From: 188UL27-1 sp038526275
GTDB taxonomy: Bacteria > Pseudomonadota > Alphaproteobacteria > Rhodobacterales > Rhodobacteraceae
Reading direction: 5' to 3'
Assembly (NCBI GenBank): GCA_038526275.1
Contig: JBCBGY010000002.1
Coordinates: forward strand, 1-64,000
Length of the DNA stretch: 64,000 bases
This document shows, piece by piece, positions 43,437-50,807 of the stretch; positions within the stretch are counted from its first letter, which is position 1; each line of letters opens with the position of its first letter. The position numbers were made by a program, and so were the translations under genes. Below the pieces are notes generated by a model. The model saw only the letters and a list, made by a program, of their open reading frames with translations. It did no database searches and was not told the DNA's origin.

Positions 43437-44932
43437 TGGACACCGACATCCTGATCATCGGGTCGGGGATAGGCGGCGCGACCTGCGCTGCCGCCCTGGC
43501 ACCCACCGGCGCCCGGATCACGATCCTAGAGCGCGGCGAACGGATAGAACCTGGCCCCGCCACGCGCGACGCTTTTTCTATTTTCGGAATTGGAACGTTC
43601 CGAAACGGCGAAACGTGGGAAGATCCGGCCGGAAAGGCCTTTAATCCGGGGAACTACTACTTTGTTGGTGGAAATTCCAAACTCTATGGTGCGGTTCTGT
43701 TTCGCTACCGGGCAGAGGACTTTGGCGAGCTTCGCCATATGGGTGGCATCTCTCCCGCCTGGCCCATCAGCTATGACGCGTTCGAGCCGTGGTACCAAAA
43801 GGCCGAGGAGATGTATCAGGTGCGCGGGTCGCTGGGCCATGACCCGACGGAGCCACGCCATTCCGGCAGCTACCCCTTTGCGCCCGTTCCCCATGAGCCG
43901 CCCATTGCGGATGCCGCGAACAGGTTGCAGGCACATGGCTTGCACCCTTCGCATTTGCCGCTGGGTGTGGACATCGACACTTGGCTCGCCGGCGGGGAAA
44001 CGGGTTGGGACGCGTTCCCGAATACGGGCGATGGCAAGAAAGACGCAGAAAGCGTCGGGCTGAAATCGGCGCTGCGGCACAACAATGTGCGGCTGGAAAC
44101 CGGCTGCCAGGTGACACGGTTGATCGCCGAAGCAGGTGGCCGGATCACTGCCGTGGAATATACCAAAGCGGATCGGTCCCACCGCTTGGCGGCACGGATT
44201 GTCATCTTGTCCGCCGGTGCAGTGAATTCGGCAGCGCTGCTCTTGCGCTCCGCCAATGATAATCACCCGACTGGTCTGGCGAACCGATCCGACCAGGTTG
44301 GCCGGAACTTCATGAACCACAACACCCATGCGGTTCTGGCCTTGCATCCTTTCCGGAAGAACCCGTCGACTTATCAGAAGACCCTCTATTTCAACGATTT
44401 CTACCTGACTGGCGGTCCGCAGGGTGCGCCCTTGGGGAACATCCAACTGCTGGGCAAGATCACCGCACCAATCCTGGCAAGCCAGGTCAGGCTGCCCGCG
44501 CCTGTGACAGGTTGGATCGCGGAACGGTCCGTAGATTGGTACGTGATGAGCGAGGATCTACCCGACCCGGACAGTCGGGTGACGGTGAGAGGCGACCGGA
44601 TCGTGCTGAACTGGACCCGCTCGAATTGGGAGCCGCATCAGCAGTTGGTTGCGCAGTTCAAGTCACTGCTTCGCAGGGCAGGGTGGCCCATCGTCCTTGC
44701 GCGCGCCTTCGACCGCACCGTTCCGTCGCATCAATGCGGCACCGCGCGATTTGGGTCAGATCCGGCAAGCAGCGTGTTGGACATCTGGTGCCGTGCCCAT
44801 GACCACCCGAACCTCTTCGTGGTGGATGCAAGCTTCCTGCCCAACTCGGCAGCCGTGAACCCGGCGCTGACAATCGCAGCGCAGGCGTTGCGGGTCGCAG
44901 ACCATATACGCCAGAAGGACCTTGCAGCATGA
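43436..44932 (+). CDS. GMC-family FAD oxidoreductase (sugar dehydrogenase-like)
   Basis: Flavoprotein of 498 residues. The FAD motif IIGSGIGGATCAAAL is at residues 7-21, and the C-terminal catalytic region has HQCGTARFGSDPASSVLD and NSAAVNPALTIAAQAL with the His and Asn expected for GMC catalysis. This branch is closer to bacterial glucoside 3-dehydrogenase and gluconate dehydrogenase catalytic subunits than to choline dehydrogenase. It could oxidise a hydroxyl of the imported sugar. No gluconate-dehydrogenase subunit-3-type partner is seen in the operon. The stop overlaps the SDR start. Confidence 0.87.
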   Translation: MDTDILIIGSGIGGATCAAALAPTGARITILERGERIEPGPATRDAFSIFGIGTFRNGETWEDPAGKAFNPGNYYFVGGNSKLYGAVLFRYRAEDFGELRHMGGISPAWPISYDAFEPWYQKAEEMYQVRGSLGHDPTEPRHSGSYPFAPVPHEPPIADAANRLQAHGLHPSHLPLGVDIDTWLAGGETGWDAFPNTGDGKKDAESVGLKSALRHNNVRLETGCQVTRLIAEAGGRITAVEYTKADRSHRLAARIVILSAGAVNSAALLLRSANDNHPTGLANRSDQVGRNFMNHNTHAVLALHPFRKNPSTYQKTLYFNDFYLTGGPQGAPLGNIQLLGKITAPILASQVRLPAPVTGWIAERSVDWYVMSEDLPDPDSRVTVRGDRIVLNWTRSNWEPHQQLVAQFKSLLRRAGWPIVLARAFDRTVPSHQCGTARFGSDPASSVLDIWCRAHDHPNLFVVDASFLPNSAAVNPALTIAAQALRVADHIRQKDLAA

Positions 44933-45684
44933 GCCGGGTCGCCCTGATCACCGGTGGCCAGCGCGGCATTGGCCTTGGCGTGGCAAAGGCCCTGTCATCT
45001 GCCGGGTTTGCTGTCGCCATGGCTGCTGAGCGCGACGAGAACGATCCGCAGGTCCGTCAGGCCTTGGATACAGTGCCGGGCTCGATCTACGTGCGCCATG
45101 ATCTGCGGGATTTTGCGTCCGTCCCGGCTCTGCTGGATCACGTCGAAGCCGCCTTGGGGCCCGTTACAACCTTGGTATCCAATGCCGGGATCTCGGCGCC
45201 GGTCCGAGGCGATATGCTGGACGTCGCGCCAGAGAATTTCGACCTCGTCCTGGATGTGAACCTGAAGGGCGGGTTCTTCCTGGCGCAGGAGGTTGCCCGG
45301 CGGATGCTGCGGCAGTCAGCTTCGGTTTACCGGTCCATCCTGTTCGTGACCTCGGTCAGCGCGGAACTGGCATCGGTGGAACGGGCTGAATACTGCCTGT
45401 CAAAGGCCGGGGCGGCAATGATGGTCAAGCTCTTCGCCGTTCGCCTTGCCGAAGCGGGGATTGGCGTTTTCGAGATCCGGCCAGGCATCGTTTCAACCGA
45501 TATGACTGCAGGCGTTCGCGACCGTTACGACGGCCGCATCCGAGACGGGTTGATCCCGGCAAAACGCTGGGGCGAGCCCGAAGATGTGGGCCAATTGGTC
45601 TTGCCGTTGGTCACGGGCCAGATGGCCTATGCGACTGGCGCGGTCATCCCTGCCGATGGCGGCCTTGGCATTCACCGGCTGTGA
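44929..45684 (+). CDS. Short-chain dehydrogenase/reductase (SDR), 3-oxoacyl-reductase-like
   Basis: NAD(P)H-dependent oxidoreductase of 251 residues. Cofactor motif ITGGQRGIGLGVAKAL, NAG motif (VSNAGISAP), catalytic Ser in FVTSVSAEL and the YxxxK pair in AEYCLSKAGAAMM are all present. Bacterial SDRs of this type act on sugars, polyols or 3-ketoacyl substrates; the context favours a sugar intermediate. ATGA overlap with the GMC gene. Confidence 0.9.
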   Translation: MSRVALITGGQRGIGLGVAKALSSAGFAVAMAAERDENDPQVRQALDTVPGSIYVRHDLRDFASVPALLDHVEAALGPVTTLVSNAGISAPVRGDMLDVAPENFDLVLDVNLKGGFFLAQEVARRMLRQSASVYRSILFVTSVSAELASVERAEYCLSKAGAAMMVKLFAVRLAEAGIGVFEIRPGIVSTDMTAGVRDRYDGRIRDGLIPAKRWGEPEDVGQLVLPLVTGQMAYATGAVIPADGGLGIHRL

Positions 45685-45693
45685 GGGGGACGT

Positions 45694-47286
45694 ATGGCCG
45701 AGGCATATGATTTCATCATTGTCGGCGGCGGCTCGGCAGGCTGTGTACTGGCCGCGCGTTTGTCAGAGAACCCGGACGTGCGTGTGTGCTTGCTGGAGGC
45801 CGGAGGTAGTGATCGGCACCCATTTTATCATCTGCCTGCCGGGTTCGCGAAGATGACCAAGGGGATCGGGGCCTGGGGCTGGGAAACCGTCCCGCAACGC
45901 CACATGCAGGGCCGGGTCTTTAACTACACGCAGGCTAAGGTGATCGGGGGCGGTTCAACGATCAACGCTCAGATCTACACCCGCGGCAACCCGCAGGACT
46001 ATGATGAATGGCGGCAAATGGGCTGCGATGGGTGGGCCTACGATGATGTGCTGCCTTACTTTCGCAAGGCCGAAGACAACGACACTTACGACAACCGGTA
46101 CCACGGGAAAGGCGGCCCACTGGGTGTTTCGCAACCTGCCGCGCCGCTGCCGATCTGTGATGCCTATTTGGAGGCCGCCACGGCGCTAGGAATTCCGGTC
46201 AATGAGGATGTGAACGGAGAGACGCAAGAAGGCGCGGCCTATTACCAACTGACGCAACGGGATGCGCGCCGGTCGTCGGCGGCGATGGCCTATCTGGGTC
46301 CAAACCGGGGCCGTACGAACCTGGTGCGGCGGTTGAACAGCCAAGTGCGTCGGATCCTGTTTGAGGGCACCACGGCGACAGGTGTGGACCTGTTGGACGG
46401 CACTCGCTTGACGGCGACCCGCGAGGTGCTGCTGAGTTCCGGTGCCGTTGGGTCGCCGCGCCTGTTGCAGCTTTCGGGCGTCGGTCCGGCCGATGATCTG
46501 ACGCGTTTGGGCATTGATGTTGTGCTCGATCAGCCCGAGGTTGGGGCCAATCTGCAAGATCACCTTGATCTTTACTGCATATGCGAGGTGTCTGGCCCGC
46601 ATACCTATGACCGCTTTGCCAAGCTGCATCTTTCTGCGTTCGCGGGGCTGCAATACCTGTTCACCCGCAAGGGCCCCGTAGCCTCCAGCCTGTTTGAGAC
46701 GGGTGGCTTTTGGTACGCCGATCCCAATGCCCGCTCTCCGGACCTTCAGTTCCACCTGGGGCTGGGCACAGGGATAGAAAAGGGCGTGGAGGCGATGCCC
46801 CATGGCGGCGTGACGCTGAATTCCTGTTACCTGCGCCCTCGATCCCGCGGTACCGTGCGCCTGCACAGCAACGATCCTGCCGAAGCGCCACTGATCGACC
46901 CGAACTACCTGCAAGACCCGCAGGACAAGGAAATGTCGATCCGGGGCCTGAAGCTGACCCAACAGATCCTGGCGCAAGATCCCCTGAAGCCCTTTATCAG
47001 GGCCGAACGGTTGCCGGGCCCGGATGTGACGACGGATCAGGACTATTTCGACTTCATCTGCGCTCATTCCAAAACCTCGCACCATTGCGCGGGCACCTGC
47101 CGGATGGGCTCTGACCCGGCCGCGGTCGTTGACCCGCGCTTGCGCTTTAAGGGGATCGAACGCCTTCGGGTGGTCGATAATTCGATCATGCCCACTGTCA
47201 TTTCTTCCAACACCAACGCAGCGGCCATCATGATCGGCGAAAAGGCCGCCGACATGATCCGCGAAGACCACGGGATGCGCCCATGA
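45694..47286 (+). CDS. GMC-family FAD oxidoreductase (choline dehydrogenase-like)
   Basis: Flavoprotein of 530 residues with the FAD motif IIVGGGSAGCVLAARL, GMC signature 1 (QAKVIGGGSTINAQIYTRG) and C-terminal HHCAGTCRMG plus SSNTNAAAIMIGEKAA. It is a second, quite different GMC enzyme in the same operon and belongs to the same broad branch as the enzyme at 3592-5193. GAGGGGG lies before the ATG. Two GMC oxidases plus an SDR suggest successive oxidations of one substrate. Confidence 0.9.
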   Translation: MAEAYDFIIVGGGSAGCVLAARLSENPDVRVCLLEAGGSDRHPFYHLPAGFAKMTKGIGAWGWETVPQRHMQGRVFNYTQAKVIGGGSTINAQIYTRGNPQDYDEWRQMGCDGWAYDDVLPYFRKAEDNDTYDNRYHGKGGPLGVSQPAAPLPICDAYLEAATALGIPVNEDVNGETQEGAAYYQLTQRDARRSSAAMAYLGPNRGRTNLVRRLNSQVRRILFEGTTATGVDLLDGTRLTATREVLLSSGAVGSPRLLQLSGVGPADDLTRLGIDVVLDQPEVGANLQDHLDLYCICEVSGPHTYDRFAKLHLSAFAGLQYLFTRKGPVASSLFETGGFWYADPNARSPDLQFHLGLGTGIEKGVEAMPHGGVTLNSCYLRPRSRGTVRLHSNDPAEAPLIDPNYLQDPQDKEMSIRGLKLTQQILAQDPLKPFIRAERLPGPDVTTDQDYFDFICAHSKTSHHCAGTCRMGSDPAAVVDPRLRFKGIERLRVVDNSIMPTVISSNTNAAAIMIGEKAADMIREDHGMRP

Positions 47287-47600
47287 TACGTCACATCGTA
47301 CTGATTAAATTCCAGCCGACACTGAACCCTGCTGAAATCGACGACATCTTTGACGAGCTACATGCGATCAAAAAGGAGGTCGGCGGTATTCTGTCGATCA
47401 CCGCGGGCAAAAGCGAAAGCCCGGAGAAGATCGAGCGCGGGTACCTGCACGGCTTTGTCGTGGATTTTGAGAGCTGGGAGGCTTTGGCCGCCTATCAGGA
47501 CCATCCGGATCATAAAAGGCTTGGGGCGCGGCTGGTGGCCAATGCGCAGGGTGGACTTGACGGTATCCTTGTCTTCGATTTGCCGGTTGGTGCGGACTGA
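47283..47600 (+). CDS. Dabb-domain (stress-responsive alpha/beta barrel) protein
   Basis: Small protein of 105 residues of the dimeric alpha/beta barrel type (MIRHIVLIKFQPTLNPAEIDDI ... YQDHPDHKRL). Dabb proteins are ferredoxin-like dimers, some of which act as small isomerases or cyclases. It is coupled to the GMC gene upstream (ATGA) and to the DUF993 gene downstream (TGATG), so it is part of the pathway rather than a general stress protein. Confidence 0.87.
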   Translation: MIRHIVLIKFQPTLNPAEIDDIFDELHAIKKEVGGILSITAGKSESPEKIERGYLHGFVVDFESWEALAAYQDHPDHKRLGARLVANAQGGLDGILVFDLPVGAD

Positions 47601-48772
47601 TGCCCGCGACCCTGACGCTGCCAACCTATGACAATGGGCTGGAGCCCTACCAGTTGTCTGGCACGCCAATCGTGCCACGCGCGCCGAAAAGGGCCTTCAA
47701 CCGGATCGCCTTTGCCGCTGCACACGTTGTTTCGGACCCATTGGCGGAACGAGACCCGTGGCAGGGGCGACCGGCTGTCGATTGGGACGACACTTTGCGG
47801 TTTCGGCACGGATTGTGGGATCAGGGGTTGGGGCTTGCCGAGGCGATGGACACCGCACAGCGCGGCATGGGTGTGGACTGGCCAACGGCCAAGGAACTGA
47901 TCGAGCGAACCATGGCAGAGGCCAAGGCGCACCCGTTGAAGCCCCGGGTCGCGTGTGGTGCGGGAACGGACCAACATGCGGTCAGCGCCCTGACGACCGA
48001 GGATGCGCTGGTCGCGGCCTACAGCGAACAGATGGAAGCCATTGAAGCGGCGGGCGGACAGGTGATCCTGATGGCCAGCCGGTCGATGGCGGCGACGGGT
48101 GCTGGCCCAGACTTCTACGCGCGGGTTTATGGCAGGCTGATTGAGCAGGCAGCAGAGCCGGTCATTCTCCACTGGCTGGGTGATATGTTTGATCCCGCCT
48201 TGAAGGGCTATTGGGGCCACTCCGATCTGGACAAGGCTACCGACTCCGTTCTGGCGATCATCCAGGGCCACGCAGCCAAGATTGACGGGATCAAGGTCAG
48301 CCTTCTGGATCAAACCCGGGAGGAAGCTTTCCGCAACCGGCTACCGGATGGAGTGCTGCTTTATACTGGAGACGACTTCAACTACGCCGCGCTGATCGAA
48401 GGGGACGGCACGCACTTTTCCCATGCACTGCTTGGGATTTTTGCGGCTATCGCCCCTGCGGCTGCGCAGGCGTTGGAGGCCTTAGCACAAGGTGACAGCC
48501 AGACGTTCCACGCGCTTCTTGGCCCGACCGTGCCGCTCAGCCGGGAAATATTCAAAGCGCCAACCGAGTATTACAAGGCGGGCATTGCGTTTCTGGCTTG
48601 GCTCAATGGCACGCAACGGCATTTCATCATGCCAGCCGGGCTGCAATCGGCGCGAGAGATCGTGAGTTATGCCCAGATCTTTCGTCTGGCCGACGCGGCT
48701 GGCCTTTTGATCGACGGCGATCTAGCAACCCGGCGTATGAAAACCTTGCTCGCGCTGCACGGGATCGGCTGA
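47600..48772 (+). CDS. DUF993 protein (dihydrodipicolinate-synthase-like TIM barrel)
   Basis: Protein of 390 residues in the DUF993 family, related to DHDPS/NAL-type class I aldolases. Segments include GGQVILMASRSMAATGAGPDFY, the candidate Schiff-base lysine in KIDGIKVSLLD, and LLYTGDDFNYAALIEGDGTHFSHALLG. A carbon-carbon bond cleavage of a keto-sugar or keto-acid is plausible but unproven. It overlaps the Dabb and LacI genes by TGATG junctions. Confidence 0.85.
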   Translation: MPATLTLPTYDNGLEPYQLSGTPIVPRAPKRAFNRIAFAAAHVVSDPLAERDPWQGRPAVDWDDTLRFRHGLWDQGLGLAEAMDTAQRGMGVDWPTAKELIERTMAEAKAHPLKPRVACGAGTDQHAVSALTTEDALVAAYSEQMEAIEAAGGQVILMASRSMAATGAGPDFYARVYGRLIEQAAEPVILHWLGDMFDPALKGYWGHSDLDKATDSVLAIIQGHAAKIDGIKVSLLDQTREEAFRNRLPDGVLLYTGDDFNYAALIEGDGTHFSHALLGIFAAIAPAAAQALEALAQGDSQTFHALLGPTVPLSREIFKAPTEYYKAGIAFLAWLNGTQRHFIMPAGLQSAREIVSYAQIFRLADAAGLLIDGDLATRRMKTLLALHGIG

Positions 48773-49779
48773 TGACGTCCGACAAGCGACCGACCATCAT
48801 GGATGTGGCGGCCCATGCTGGCGTGTCGAAATCCACCGTCTCGCTTGTCTTGCAGAATTCGCCGTTGGTGAAAGCGGAAACCCGGCAGGCGGTACAGGCG
48901 TCCATGCGGGCCTTGGACTATGTGCGCAACCGCGCCGCTGCAACGCTTCGCGGGTCGCAAACCGGCCTGATTGGTCTGGTGATCAACGATCTGCGCAACC
49001 CGTTCTTTACGGAGTTCGCAGCATCGGTTCAGATGGCCCTGGCCGGGCATGGCTACGCCACGGTCATAGCCAATTGCGACGAAGACCCGGTCATCCAGAA
49101 CCGCACCATCCGGTCGATGCTTGAACATGATGTTGCGGGCTTTGTCATCTCACCTTGCTACGGAGATGTGGCCGAAGGCTTTTTGGCATTGGAACGGGCG
49201 GGCCTGCCCGCGCTACAGGTCTTGCGCCAGGTCGATACAGGGGCGGCGCCGCTTCCCTTCTTCAGCCACGATTATGCTGCGGGAAGCAAACTGGCCGCCC
49301 GGCATCTGTTAGATCAGGGTCTGAAACGCATCGCGTTCGTCGGTGGCATTGAGGGCCGCCAGATCACGGCGGAACGGATGTCGGGCTACCAGTCCGAAAT
49401 GGGCGCAGAGGGTTTGCCGACCACGGTCTTGCCGGGAGCGCCGACCCGGGCGTTGGGTCAAGATATGGCGACCCGGCTGTTACAGGAGCATCCGAATGTT
49501 GAAGCGGCGATTTGCTTCAACGATCTTGTGGCCTTGGGGCTGCAGGCCGGGCTGCTTCAGGCGGGCAAGCAACCGGGCCGTGACATCTTCCTCGTCGGAT
49601 TTGACGATATCGAAGAGGCGCGCCTGTCCCATCCTCCGCTCTCTACGATCCGTTGCGATGTCGGCCGGTTTGGAACGCTCAGCGCCCGGTTCCTGTTTGA
49701 TATGATCGAAAACGGGACAGAGCCCGGGCCTATTGACCGTCTGGCCGTCGAGCTCGTCCAGCGCGAAAGCAGCCTTTGA
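48772..49779 (+). CDS. LacI-family transcriptional regulator
   Basis: Repressor of 335 residues. The headpiece TIMDVAAHAGVSKSTVSLVLQNSPLV and hinge region AAATLRGSQTGLIGLVI are typical, followed by a periplasmic-binding-protein-like effector domain (DIFLVGFDDIEEARLSHPPLSTIR). ATG overlaps the DUF993 stop. It is the last gene of the sugar operon and presumably controls it; the tandem LacI-type operators at 35200-35232 may also be its target. Confidence 0.9.
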   Translation: MTSDKRPTIMDVAAHAGVSKSTVSLVLQNSPLVKAETRQAVQASMRALDYVRNRAAATLRGSQTGLIGLVINDLRNPFFTEFAASVQMALAGHGYATVIANCDEDPVIQNRTIRSMLEHDVAGFVISPCYGDVAEGFLALERAGLPALQVLRQVDTGAAPLPFFSHDYAAGSKLAARHLLDQGLKRIAFVGGIEGRQITAERMSGYQSEMGAEGLPTTVLPGAPTRALGQDMATRLLQEHPNVEAAICFNDLVALGLQAGLLQAGKQPGRDIFLVGFDDIEEARLSHPPLSTIRCDVGRFGTLSARFLFDMIENGTEPGPIDRLAVELVQRESSL

Positions 49780-49794
49780 CGCTAACATTCTTGT

Positions 49795-50619
49795 CTAAAT
49801 CGGTGCTTGATCGCCGAACTTGCAGCACACCAACAGATCGCCATCCGGAAAAACGGTCGTGCTGCCGCCCGGTCGCGGTGCGGCACTCAGTTTTGGAATG
49901 GATGGAAGATTGATGCCAACGGGCCCGCAACCAATGATCACCCGGCCATACAGCAAATGCAGTTCGTCGATCTGCTTTGCCGCCAGGAACCGGGCCAGTG
50001 TATCGGCGCCACCTTCAACCAACAGCCGGGTCAAGCCGCGATCCGCCAAGGCTTCCACGATCTGACCAATGGCAATCTCACCTTCGCCGGTTTTGATCCG
50101 CTCCACATGGGATGGCAGTCTATCGGTGCCGCCAAAGACGATGCACTCGGTCCCGTCATCCGCCCAAACCTTGGCTTCCGGTCCAACGGTGCCGTTTGGA
50201 TCGATCACGATGCGGGCGGGCGACTGGCCTTCGCAAAGCCGGACATTCAGGCGTGGATTGTCGATCCGGGCCGTACCGGCACCCACCAGCACGCCATCCA
50301 CCAAAGCCCGCAGGCGATGCAGATGAGTCAGCGCGTCGGAGCCGTTGATATAGCGAGAGTCGCCGGTATCTGTCGCGATCCTGCCATCCAGCGACAGGCC
50401 AAGCTGCGCCACAACGTGGGGCAGGCCCAACCGCCGGGCCTCAACCAATTCCACCAGCGCAGCCGCAATTGGGTCCGCTTCTGCGTTTTCCGGTCGCTCT
50501 GCGACCACGCGTTTCCAAGTTTCGTCGTTCACCGGCCCAGTCGACCCCGCAACACCAATTCCCTTCCCTGGCCGCGCAAAAGGCGCGGTGTCAATTGACA
50601 TACGTCTCGGAACGGCCAT
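49795..50619 (-). CDS. RibD C-terminal domain / dihydrofolate-reductase-like reductase
   Basis: NADPH-dependent reductase of about 274 residues, with the RibD_C fold shown by VVAQLGLSLDGRIATDTGDSRYINGSDALTHLHRLRALVDGVLVGAGTARIDNP and the later LLVEGGADTLARFLAAK. The RibD deaminase domain is missing, so it reduces a pyrimidine- or pterin-like ribose intermediate without deaminating it. Start codon choice (50619 or an ATG at 50601) is uncertain. It converges with lacI and is divergent from ligD. Such a stand-alone RibD_C protein is a usual companion of the PTPS/MDR/methyltransferase set seen 37 kb away. Confidence 0.85.
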   Translation of the reverse strand: MAVPRRMSIDTAPFARPGKGIGVAGSTGPVNDETWKRVVAERPENAEADPIAAALVELVEARRLGLPHVVAQLGLSLDGRIATDTGDSRYINGSDALTHLHRLRALVDGVLVGAGTARIDNPRLNVRLCEGQSPARIVIDPNGTVGPEAKVWADDGTECIVFGGTDRLPSHVERIKTGEGEIAIGQIVEALADRGLTRLLVEGGADTLARFLAAKQIDELHLLYGRVIIGCGPVGINLPSIPKLSAAPRPGGSTTVFPDGDLLVCCKFGDQAPI

Positions 50620-50807
50620 TGGGCGAAAATTCGATCAGTTTTCCGCAGGGAACGGCAATTCCCCGGCCTGGCATTCTGATGCGGCAAGCCAAAAGGGAAT
50701 AAAAGCGCTCTGATAAACGTAAACAAACTCGTCGCGCGCAATTCCCATCACAAAAGGGAGATTAGCCGTAACAATTCGACTGTCACGCGGATGGATCGCG
50801 CGGTTAA

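Noticed and set aside
46186..47271. 361-codon open frame on the minus strand
   Set aside because: Antisense to the GMC gene at 45694-47286, whose motifs are complete; composition (His/Arg/Gln-rich) is that of a shadow frame.
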